Below, one piece after another: positions 18,189-26,623 of a stretch of DNA of 64,000 nucleotides. Both the position numbers and the translations under genes were made by a program. The stretch is from Myxococcales bacterium. Its GTDB lineage: Bacteria > Myxococcota_A > Polyangia > Polyangiales > Houyiibacteriaceae. The notes beneath the pieces were generated by a model that saw only the letters and a list, made by a program, of their open reading frames with translations, searched no databases and had not been told where the DNA came from. Position 1 is the stretch's first letter. The number at the start of each line of letters is the position of its first letter. The stretch lies in the NCBI GenBank assembly GCA_029861865.1, contig JAOTYL010000005.1, forward strand, positions 62,001 through 126,000, written 5' to 3'.

Positions 18189-18684
18189 GGCACTGCCGTG
18201 GATCTCGGGTGACCTCGAGATCGCCAGGTCGGTGATGGCGCAGATCGAGCAACACGCGCTCGAGTGCTACCCAAGCGAGAGCTGCGGCTTCGTGTTCGGT
18301 CCGGCTGACGAGCCTGCGAGGCTCGATGGCATCCAGCGCGAGGAGAACGAAGCCGACAAGTACCACGAGCTCGATCCGGTCACCTTCCCTCGCACCTCGA
18401 ACACCTATTTCAAGATCAACGAGCTACGCGCCGCGCGCACCTTTGAAAAAGGTGAGAGCGAAGGGCGCCCGGTCAAAGTGATCTATCATTCGCACTGCGA
18501 CGCGGGGGCGTATTTCTCAGACGAAGATGCGGCGACGTTCGCCAACGGGGGCGAGCTCATGTGGCCGTGCGCATACATCGTCGTGAGCGTGGTCGATGGC
18601 AAGGTGGCCGAGCGGCGTCTTTGGGTGCACGTGCCCAATACGAACAGGTTCGAAGAGTCGACGCTGACGATCGGAGAAGGCTGA
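18178..18684 (+). CDS. mec: JAMM/Mov34 metallopeptidase (Mec-like, CysO-cysteine hydrolase type)
   Basis: JAMM motif HSH-CDAGAYF-S-DE-D (YHSHCDAGAYFSDED); ESCGFVFG N-terminal Glu region; overlaps cysM 3' end. Confidence 0.88.
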   Translation: MSGEALPWISGDLEIARSVMAQIEQHALECYPSESCGFVFGPADEPARLDGIQREENEADKYHELDPVTFPRTSNTYFKINELRAARTFEKGESEGRPVKVIYHSHCDAGAYFSDEDAATFANGGELMWPCAYIVVSVVDGKVAERRLWVHVPNTNRFEESTLTIGEG

Positions 18685-19056
18685 TCAGCTTTCGTCGCTG
18701 GTTTGCCGCTGACGTTCGCGGAGCCGGGCCTTCTTGCCGCGCAGGTTTCGAAGGTAGTAGAGGCGAGACCGTCGGACGTGGCCGCGCGCGGTGACCTCGA
18801 TCTTCTCGATCCTTGGCGAGTGCAACGGGAAGATTCGCTCAACGCCCACGCCCGAAGAAACTTTTCGGACGGTGAAGGTAGCGCCGGCGCCCCCTTTGGT
18901 CTTGCGGATGACGACACCCTTGAAGACCTGAATGCGCTCCTTGTCGCCTTCCCGAATTCGGAAGTGCACATTGACGGTGTCGCCCACTCGGAATGTGGGA
19001 CGCTCGCGCATCTGCGCCTGCTCGATCGCGTCGATTTCTGGAACGCTTCCACTCAT
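18685..19056 (-). CDS. rplS: 50S ribosomal protein L19
   Basis: [29 protein letters not shown]...[16 protein letters not shown]. Confidence 0.96.
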   Translation of the reverse strand: MSGSVPEIDAIEQAQMRERPTFRVGDTVNVHFRIREGDKERIQVFKGVVIRKTKGGAGATFTVRKVSSGVGVERIFPLHSPRIEKIEVTARGHVRRSRLYYLRNLRGKKARLRERQRQTSDES

Positions 19057-19110
19057 CGCCAAGCCTTCTACCAAAATGGAGCCGGGAGGTAGCACGGGCC
19101 CAAAATCAGG

Positions 19111-19692
19111 TCAAATCGGGTCTTTAGGCCGCGAGTTTCTTCCGAGCAGGCGGTCTAGCGTGATCGCGGCCGCGGCGCGCACCGAGAGGTGGTTGTAGTC
19201 GGTGGGCCCCTGAATCGGCTCTAGAACGGTGTCTGCGCGTCGCAGTAGACTCTCGCTCAGGCCGTGCCCAGTGCCGAAGAGGAGCAGTGTCGGTTGGGGT
19301 TCGCGAATGAGCCTCGCAGCCTCGAGTTCGTACGACGTTCGGCCGACTCCGGATTGGGCAGACGTGGCCACCAGTCGGGGAGGCTGCCCTTCCCTGGCCT
19401 CAACCCGCGTGATCGCGTCGTCGACCGATGAGGAGATTTCGACGATCGAGAGCGCCTCAGCGCGCTCCGGGAATCGATTCTTGCCCGAGCCTTCTCGCCA
19501 ATGGTCCAAGATTCGTTGAACGACAGGATACTGCGCCTCGATGGGACTAACGACGAAGTAACCTCGTAGCCCATAGGTCCGTGCGCTTCGGGCGATGTCG
19601 TGCACGTCGAGGTTGGTGACCGACGTGCTGACTTCCTCGCCGCCACGATCGACGACCGGATGGTGCACCAGAGCGCAGTAGACGGGGCTCAC
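19111..19692 (-). CDS. SAM-dependent RNA methyltransferase (Methyltrn_RNA_4-like), TrmD-operon member
   Basis: GTGA overlap with trmD stop; VYCALVHHPVVDRGGEEVSTSVTNLDVHDIARSARTYGLRGYFVV...LLLFGTGHGL. Confidence 0.82.
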   Translation of the reverse strand: MSPVYCALVHHPVVDRGGEEVSTSVTNLDVHDIARSARTYGLRGYFVVSPIEAQYPVVQRILDHWREGSGKNRFPERAEALSIVEISSSVDDAITRVEAREGQPPRLVATSAQSGVGRTSYELEAARLIREPQPTLLLFGTGHGLSESLLRRADTVLEPIQGPTDYNHLSVRAAAAITLDRLLGRNSRPKDPI

Positions 19693-20420
19693 GTCTCGCT
19701 CGCGATTTCGTCCAAGAGCACGCGGTCCTCCTCGGAGAGCTCCGCTCCCTCCAACAGCTCCGGTCTTCGCTCGAGCGTGCGCCGAAGTGATTCTTTGCGT
19801 CGCCACCGGGCGATCGCGGCGTGGTTTCCGGAGCGGAGTACGTCGGGGACCGCTCGACCTCGGAAGACCTCGGGTCGGGTGTATTGCGGGTATTCGAGGA
19901 GCCCATCGGCATGGGATTCGTCAGCCGCGGAGTCCTGGTTTCCGAGAACCCCAGGCAGCAATCGCGCCGTCGCTTCGATCACGGCGAGGGCGGCTGTTTC
20001 TCCGCCGAGCAGCACGAAATCACCCAGCGAAACCTCTTCGTCGACGAACGATCGGATGCGCTCATCGAATCCTTCGTACCGTCCGCACACCAGCGTCAGC
20101 GTCTCGAGCTTCGAGAACCGATGTGCATGGGACTGAGAAAAAGGCGCTCCCTGCGGCGTGAGCAGAACCCGATGTGTTGGGGCACCCCCGCGTTCCGTGT
20201 CGAGGTGGTCGATGGCGGCAGCAAACGGGCCGGGCATCAAGACCATCCCGCTACCGCCACCATAAGGTGCGTCGTCGACCGTGCGATGCTTGTCCTGCGC
20301 GAAGTGGCGCGGCGTGATCGTCGTCACCTCGATCGCGCCCGCGTCTTTGGCCTTGCCGAGAAGACCGAGGTCCAACACCTCGAAGAGCTCCGGGAACAAG
20401 GTGATGACTTCGAATCGCAT
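19689..20420 (-). CDS. trmD: tRNA (guanine-N1-)-methyltransferase
   Basis: MRFEVITLFPELFEVLDLGLLGKA; RTVDDAPYGGGSGMVLMPGPF; VCGRYEGFDERI. Confidence 0.96.
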   Translation of the reverse strand: MRFEVITLFPELFEVLDLGLLGKAKDAGAIEVTTITPRHFAQDKHRTVDDAPYGGGSGMVLMPGPFAAAIDHLDTERGGAPTHRVLLTPQGAPFSQSHAHRFSKLETLTLVCGRYEGFDERIRSFVDEEVSLGDFVLLGGETAALAVIEATARLLPGVLGNQDSAADESHADGLLEYPQYTRPEVFRGRAVPDVLRSGNHAAIARWRRKESLRRTLERRPELLEGAELSEEDRVLLDEIASET

Positions 20421-20959
20421 CAGCGTCCCTTCTGCAGAGGGATGTCATCCAGCGCTTGGAGGTGCACCTTGCCGCCATCGACATCGACTCGGTCGAGCCA
20501 CTTGGGGAGCATGGGGACCTCCAAGAAGCCCGCCTCGGTCTCGACCTTCAGGCATTCGACGCTCGGATAGTCGAGCACTTCGACGACTTCTCCCACGGGG
20601 CGGTCGCCTTCGTACGCCTGCAGCCCGATCAGGTCGGCGTGGTAATACTCCCCTTCCTCGAGATCAGGGAGCGCCCCGCGGGGAATGCAAAGCGTGAACC
20701 CGCGCAACGCCTCTGCATCTTCTCGCGACTCCACTCCGGCAAGGCGTATGAGCAAAGCCTTCGGACCGCGTCGGCTCGTGATCACGTCCACCAGCGATGG
20801 TGCTTCGCCTGGTTCCGCCCGCACGAACACCTCGGTAAGCTCTTCGAGAAGGGTCGAGTCGGGATTGTACAAATGCACGCGAACTTCGCCGTCGACCCCG
20901 TGCGGCCTCGCGATCACGCCAAGCTCGATCCAGGAAACCAGGTCCGCAGCCTCTGTCAC
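20420..20959 (-). CDS. rimM: ribosome maturation factor RimM
   Basis: IELGVIARPHGVDGEVRVHLYNPDST; YYHADLIGL; PSVECLKVE; position next to trmD. Confidence 0.93.
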   Translation of the reverse strand: MTEAADLVSWIELGVIARPHGVDGEVRVHLYNPDSTLLEELTEVFVRAEPGEAPSLVDVITSRRGPKALLIRLAGVESREDAEALRGFTLCIPRGALPDLEEGEYYHADLIGLQAYEGDRPVGEVVEVLDYPSVECLKVETEAGFLEVPMLPKWLDRVDVDGGKVHLQALDDIPLQKGR

Positions 20960-21082
20960 AGGAGTCTCTCATACCAGATTGGCGGGCTTCACGCGCGCCC
21001 TTGGATCACGTAGAAAGCCCCACACCGCAAAGTTGCGCTCCGTCGAGTCGACTTGGCATTCTGCGTGCCTCACGGAGGAGAG

Positions 21083-22672
21083 ATGCCGGAGCTACAGGTC
21101 ACAGCGTGGGACCTCGGTATTCTCATCGGTTACGTGGTGCTGACGCGCATCGCGTTCGGTTGGTTTTTCGCCCGGCGGATCCGTGGTGAAGGTGCAGAGG
21201 GGTATTTTCTTGGCGGTCATCGCATGCGATGGCCACTCATCGGCCTTTCGTTCTATGTCGCCAACATGAGCGGAAGCAGCTTCATCGGGCTTCCTGGCGC
21301 GGGATACCACAGTGGCGTGAGCGTCTATCACTACGAATGGATGCCCGCGCTTCTGATGATCGTTTTCGCCTTCTTCTTCCTTCCCCCGTTTCTGCGCGCG
21401 CGTGTGTACACGGCTCCGCAATTCCTCGAGGAACGGTTCGGCCGTGGGTCGCGCTTTGCATTCTCGGCGATGCTCTTGATCACGAGCATGTTGGTCGATG
21501 CGCCCGGTGCGCTCTATGCGGGTGCGATGGTGCTGAAGATTCTGCTCCCAGGCGTGCCGATTTTGGTGACGATCACGGTTGCCGCACTGGCGGCAGGAGT
21601 CTACATCGCGTTCGGCGGACTCGGTGCCGTGGTCGCCAACGATGCGCTACAAGCCGTGTTGATTCTGGCGGGCGGCACCGTCATCGCTGTGCTCGCATGG
21701 CAGGCCGTCGATTCCTGGGACGCCGTTGTGGAGGCAGCCCCGCCCGGCGCCCTGCACCTCATGCAGCCGGCGGACCACGAGATGGTGCCTTGGCCCGGTT
21801 TGTTCGGGGTATTCATCGTTGGAATGTACTTCTGGTGCACCAACCAGTTCATCATTCAGCGGGCACTCGGCGCCCAGACGTTGAACGACGGGCGGTGGGG
21901 CGCATTGTTCGCGGGCGTGTTGAAGCTTCCTAACCTTTTCATTCTGATCTTACCCGGCGTGCTGGCGACCGTGCTTTACCCCGGGCTCGACAATCCGGAT
22001 ATGGTCTTTCCCTTGCTCGCGTTCGACCTCCTGCCAGTTGGGCTACGCGGATTCATGCTCGCTGTCCTTGCGGCCGCAATGCTTTCGAGCCTCGAAGCGA
22101 TCCTCCATTCAGCATCCACCCTTTTCACGATGGATTTCGTGCATGTGGCGCGACCCGAGCTCGACAGCCAGAAACTCACCACCTTGGGCCGAATCGCCAC
22201 CCTGATCTTCATGGTGATCGCCGTAGCTTGGACCCCGATGATCTCGCGTTTCCCAACGCTATGGGAGTACCTTCAGTCGATCCTCTCCTATCTAACACCG
22301 CCGGTGGTGGCTGTCTTCGTCCTCGGGCTGTTCTGGAGGCGAGCTAATGCGACCGGTGCACTGGCCGGTCTCGTGATCGGCGTACCGCTGGGGGCAATAG
22401 GTTGGATCGTGGTCGAGTTGCTTGACGTGGGAACGCTTCATTTTCTCTACGCTGCGACGGGCATGTTCGTGGTTGGCATCTTGTTGGTCGTGGCCGGGAG
22501 TCTCGTCACCGCTCCTCCACCCGAGAAGAAGATTCGAGATCACATGTGGCGTATCGAGGACTACTTTCGCGATGCCGAAGCAGTTCGCGCCCTCCCCTGG
22601 TACCAAGACTACCGGCTGCAATCCGTCGCGCTTGCCGTCGTAGCGTTCGCGGTCGTGGTGTGGTGGTGGTGA
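21083..22672 (+). CDS. sodium:solute symporter (SSS/SGLT family)
   Basis: EGYFLGGHRMRWPLIGLSFYVANMSGSSFIGLPGAGYHSG; multiple TM helices; FWCTNQFIIQRALGA. Confidence 0.88.
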   Translation: MPELQVTAWDLGILIGYVVLTRIAFGWFFARRIRGEGAEGYFLGGHRMRWPLIGLSFYVANMSGSSFIGLPGAGYHSGVSVYHYEWMPALLMIVFAFFFLPPFLRARVYTAPQFLEERFGRGSRFAFSAMLLITSMLVDAPGALYAGAMVLKILLPGVPILVTITVAALAAGVYIAFGGLGAVVANDALQAVLILAGGTVIAVLAWQAVDSWDAVVEAAPPGALHLMQPADHEMVPWPGLFGVFIVGMYFWCTNQFIIQRALGAQTLNDGRWGALFAGVLKLPNLFILILPGVLATVLYPGLDNPDMVFPLLAFDLLPVGLRGFMLAVLAAAMLSSLEAILHSASTLFTMDFVHVARPELDSQKLTTLGRIATLIFMVIAVAWTPMISRFPTLWEYLQSILSYLTPPVVAVFVLGLFWRRANATGALAGLVIGVPLGAIGWIVVELLDVGTLHFLYAATGMFVVGILLVVAGSLVTAPPPEKKIRDHMWRIEDYFRDAEAVRALPWYQDYRLQSVALAVVAFAVVVWWW

Positions 22673-22686
22673 GGATCGTCGCCACC

Positions 22687-23487
22687 TCAAAGCACGCCAA
22701 AGTGCCGACAACCCTCGAGGACACCGCGCGCAAAAGGGTGGTGGGCGAAGTAGAGATGCCCACTGAGGCGCCGCTTGGCGGCCTCCTTTCGAAGGTCTGA
22801 CTTCAGCGATTCCTCGGCATTGGCCACGACGATCACGCGATACCCGGCCAACATGGCGGCGCGATCGTTTCCAGAGTCCCCGGCGTAGATCAAGTGCTCG
22901 GCGGCGATCTTGGTATGGTCATGCAAGTAACGGACTGCATAGTCCTTGGCGACTCCGGCGGGGAGCACATCCAATAGGCCTCGCTCCAAAACCGAGTCGT
23001 AGCTCGCGACGAGATTCACCCTCGCGCCCGCGGATTTCAGGCGGTCCGCAGCCTCGTTCAGAACCCAATCGACATTCTTTGGCGTGTAGTAACTCACTTT
23101 GAATTCGGCCTGCTTCTCATCTTCCTGAAGCTTCAGACTCTCGATGCCGTCGAGCGCACTCTTGACGTCTTCTCCACGCAGCCCCCCAAAGGCGGTGCGC
23201 ATTTCTTTTCGGTATTCCTCATCCGGTGCATAGACGCCATCGGTGACGCGATACACGCTCGTGCCGACGTCGCATACCAGAAGATCGGGTAACGGCAGCT
23301 CGAACTCCTCAATTCCTCGCTGCGCGAGTGCCAGGTGACGCCCGGTGACGTAGGCTAGGAGTAGTCCTTCCGCATCACGAACCGCGTGCACGAACTCCCG
23401 CAACTCCCGCAAGCGCTTAGCACTCCGCTCAAGAGGAATCAGCGTGCCATCAAGGTCGGACGCGAGTAGGTACTGTGGTATGCTCAT
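22687..23487 (-). CDS. sucrose-phosphate phosphatase-like HAD hydrolase
   Basis: YLLASDLDGTLIPL; VTGRHLALAQRGIEEFELPLPDLLVCDVGTSVY; AEHLIYAGDSGNDRAAML. Confidence 0.82.
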   Translation of the reverse strand: MSIPQYLLASDLDGTLIPLERSAKRLRELREFVHAVRDAEGLLLAYVTGRHLALAQRGIEEFELPLPDLLVCDVGTSVYRVTDGVYAPDEEYRKEMRTAFGGLRGEDVKSALDGIESLKLQEDEKQAEFKVSYYTPKNVDWVLNEAADRLKSAGARVNLVASYDSVLERGLLDVLPAGVAKDYAVRYLHDHTKIAAEHLIYAGDSGNDRAAMLAGYRVIVVANAEESLKSDLRKEAAKRRLSGHLYFAHHPFARGVLEGCRHFGVL

Positions 23488-23554
23488 GCTTGCGACGTGA
23501 AGCCTAGCGAGGACCGAATCCATCTGCACGTAGGAAGGCGCTAGTCGGGGGCCC

Positions 23555-26500
23555 GTGCACCGCACCCATTCTCGACCTCTTATCTTCGGTGAGGTGCTTT
23601 TTGATCACTTCCCCGACGGAACCCGTGTCCTCGGAGGAGCGCCCTTCAATGTGGCCTGGCACTTGAGGGGCTTTGGAGCGAATCCGCTCGTAGTCAGCGC
23701 GGTGGGCAATGACGCCGAGGGGCGGGAAGTGCTCGGCCGGATGACCAGCTGGGACCTGATGACCGACGGTATCCAGGTCGACGAGGCGCATCCGACGGGT
23801 CGGGTGACTGCGCGCGTGATCGATGGCCAGAACCATTTCGAGATTGTGCAGGGCCAAGCCTGGGACTTTGTGCGTACCGATCCCGCTCTGCAGATTGCCA
23901 TGGAGGAGCCGACGGGGTTGCTGTACCACGGTACGCTTGCCCTCCGAAACGAGGAAAGCTGGGCCACTCTTCGAAAGCTCACCGATGCTATCGATGCACC
24001 GAGCTTCGTCGACATCAATCTCCGCGAACCTTGGTGGACCAAACAAACAGTCGACTGGTGCCTCTCGACAGCGGCTTGGATCAAACTGAACGATGCGGAG
24101 CTCGCCAACTTCACAGCAAAATCGACCGACACGTTCGAAGGCTGTCGTGACGCTGCTTTTCGCCTGGCGCGACAGCACGCGATCGAGGGTGTGATCGTCA
24201 CTCGAGGCGCCGAGGGTGCGCTGCTAGTCATCCATGCGGACAACGTGTTTAGCACTGAGACACCGCGCGTCACCGACTTGGTCGACACCGTCGGCGCGGG
24301 TGACGCGTTTAGCGCCGTGGTTTGCCTCGGGGTTTTGCAAGGCTGGGACCATCAAATCATGATGGATCGCGCCGCGGCGTTTGCCGCCGATCTGTGCCGA
24401 ATCCGGGGGGCGACAACCACCGACTTCGGCCTTTACGAGAGGCACGCGAAAGAATGGGCAACACAAGCGACGGATCGCGCGGATACACCGGCCCCGACCG
24501 ATCTCTTCGTCCTTTCGTTGAGCGTTCACGGTTTGTTGCGAGCCAAAGAGATCGAGCTTGGCCGCGACCCCGACACCGGAGGCCAGGTCTCTTATGTGGT
24601 GGATCAAGCCCGCGCCCTCGCGAAACACCCGGATGTGAAGCGCGTCGACGTCATCACGCGAATGATTCAGGATCGCCGAGTCGATGAGGCGTATGCTCAG
24701 CCAATCGAGCCTGTCTGTGAGGGTGCGCGCATCGTGAGAATGGCTTTCGGGCCGCGGCGATACTTGCGAAAAGAAACACTCTGGCCGCACCTCGACAGCT
24801 TGCTCGACCAGCTCACCCGATACATCCGAAGCCTGGATCGGGTGCCCGATGTCATTCACGGCCACTATGCCGACGCAGGCTACGTGGGCGCGCAGTTGGC
24901 CAAGCTCTTAGGCGTGCCGTTCGTCTTTACCGGCCACTCCCTCGGCCGGGTGAAAAGAGCGCGGCTCGCCTTAGAGGGGGCGGCCGACGAACAGGAATAC
25001 CGATTCGCGCAGCGCATCGAGGCCGAGGAGCGTGCACTGGAGATGGCTGCGCTCGTCATTGCCAGCACCCGCCAAGAAGTCCGCGAACAATACGAGAGCT
25101 ATGACCACTACCAGCCCGACCGCATGGAAGTCATTCCTCCGGGGGTAGACCTCGCCCGTTTCTCACCGGCTCCAGCTTCCTGGGAGTCGCCGCCAATCGC
25201 AAAGGAGCTCGCCCGGTTTCTGACCGATCCAACGAAGCCGATGGTTTTGGCGCTGGCGCGGCCGGACGAGCGGAAGAACTTCGACCGACTCATCATTGCT
25301 TATGCAGAAACGCCCCAGCTCCGGGAGACTGCAAACTTGGTTATCATTGCTGGGAACCGCGACGACATCGCTGAGATGGCTTCCGGTTCGCGCAAAGTCC
25401 TGACGGGTATCCTCCGGCTGGTCGACCGCTACGATCTGTACGGCTCTGTCGCCTATCCGAAACATCACGATTCGAGCGATGTCCCAGACCTCTACCGACT
25501 CGCTGCTCGTTCGCAGGGGGTTTTCGTCAACCCTGCCCTGACCGAGCCATTTGGCCTCACCTTGTTGGAAGCGACCGCAACCGGACTTCCGATCGTCGCG
25601 ACCAACGATGGCGGCCCACAAGACATACTATCGGTCTGCGAAAACGGTCTGCTCATCGATCCGCTCGACGCGCCAGCGATGGGCCGGAGCATCCTCGACG
25701 CGATTACCGACGAAGCCCGATGGAAACGATGGTCCGAACGGGGGCTCTCTGCCGTTCATGAAAACTATACTTGGGAGAGTCATGCGCGGCGGTACGTTCG
25801 AGGGGTGGCGCGGATCATCGAGGGGACTCGACCCGTGCCAGTCCACCGACAGCAAAGCAAGCTGGCAGGAATCGACCGCCTTCTGGTCACGGACGTCGAC
25901 GACACCCTCACCGGAGACGATGCGGCGCTCCAGACGTTGATCCGGCGCCTGGACGAGACTGACGCTGCGGTGGGCTTCGGAATCGCGACGGGTCGAACAC
26001 TCGAAAAAGCGCTCGAGTTATTGGAGACGCTCGAGGTCCCCGTGCCCGACGTACTGATCACCGCCTCGGGCACAGAGCTCCACTACGGTGCACGTTTGTC
26101 TCAGGACCGGTCCTGGGAACGACAGATACGCTATCGGTGGAACCGCGACGAGGTCCGCCGCGCCGTCGAAGAGCTCCCGGGACTGACGCGACTCGTCGAC
26201 GCCGAAACGAAGTACCGATTGCGCTATCGGCTCGATCCGAATCAAGCGCCAACGCTTCGAGCGATCCAGCGCCATGTGCGACAAAAAGGGCTGCGGGTCA
26301 CGACCGTTCTCGACCATGAAATCTACCTCGACATCGTCCCGATCCGGGCTTCGCTTGGGCTTGCGATCCGATTCTTTTGTTTCAAGTGGAACCTGGACCC
26401 GCGCCGGTTGCTCGTTGCGGGCGATTCGGGCAACGATGAAGACATGCTCTCAGGCGACACACTGGGCGTGGTCGTGGGCAACCACACCCCCGAGCTTGAA

Positions 26501-26623
26501 CGTCTGCGTGGGAGGGAGCGTGTGTACTTCGCCGAAGGCAGCCATGCTTGGGGTGTCTGCGAAGGAATCGACTGGTATGATTTCTTGGGTGATATCAGCG
26601 TGCCAACCGAGGGCCTAGAATGA
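23555..26623 (+). CDS. tri-domain fusion: PfkB fructokinase - sucrose-phosphate synthase - sucrose-phosphate phosphatase
   Basis: GTG start; PfkB GGAPFNVAWHLRGFG and DTVGAGDAFSA; SPS SVHGLLRAKEIELGRDPDTGGQVSYVVD, GHYADAGYVG, NPALTEPFGLTLLEA; HAD VTDVDDTLTGDD and VAGDSGNDEDML, all in one uninterrupted 1022-aa frame. Confidence 0.9.
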   Translation: MHRTHSRPLIFGEVLFDHFPDGTRVLGGAPFNVAWHLRGFGANPLVVSAVGNDAEGREVLGRMTSWDLMTDGIQVDEAHPTGRVTARVIDGQNHFEIVQGQAWDFVRTDPALQIAMEEPTGLLYHGTLALRNEESWATLRKLTDAIDAPSFVDINLREPWWTKQTVDWCLSTAAWIKLNDAELANFTAKSTDTFEGCRDAAFRLARQHAIEGVIVTRGAEGALLVIHADNVFSTETPRVTDLVDTVGAGDAFSAVVCLGVLQGWDHQIMMDRAAAFAADLCRIRGATTTDFGLYERHAKEWATQATDRADTPAPTDLFVLSLSVHGLLRAKEIELGRDPDTGGQVSYVVDQARALAKHPDVKRVDVITRMIQDRRVDEAYAQPIEPVCEGARIVRMAFGPRRYLRKETLWPHLDSLLDQLTRYIRSLDRVPDVIHGHYADAGYVGAQLAKLLGVPFVFTGHSLGRVKRARLALEGAADEQEYRFAQRIEAEERALEMAALVIASTRQEVREQYESYDHYQPDRMEVIPPGVDLARFSPAPASWESPPIAKELARFLTDPTKPMVLALARPDERKNFDRLIIAYAETPQLRETANLVIIAGNRDDIAEMASGSRKVLTGILRLVDRYDLYGSVAYPKHHDSSDVPDLYRLAARSQGVFVNPALTEPFGLTLLEATATGLPIVATNDGGPQDILSVCENGLLIDPLDAPAMGRSILDAITDEARWKRWSERGLSAVHENYTWESHARRYVRGVARIIEGTRPVPVHRQQSKLAGIDRLLVTDVDDTLTGDDAALQTLIRRLDETDAAVGFGIATGRTLEKALELLETLEVPVPDVLITASGTELHYGARLSQDRSWERQIRYRWNRDEVRRAVEELPGLTRLVDAETKYRLRYRLDPNQAPTLRAIQRHVRQKGLRVTTVLDHEIYLDIVPIRASLGLAIRFFCFKWNLDPRRLLVAGDSGNDEDMLSGDTLGVVVGNHTPELERLRGRERVYFAEGSHAWGVCEGIDWYDFLGDISVPTEGLE

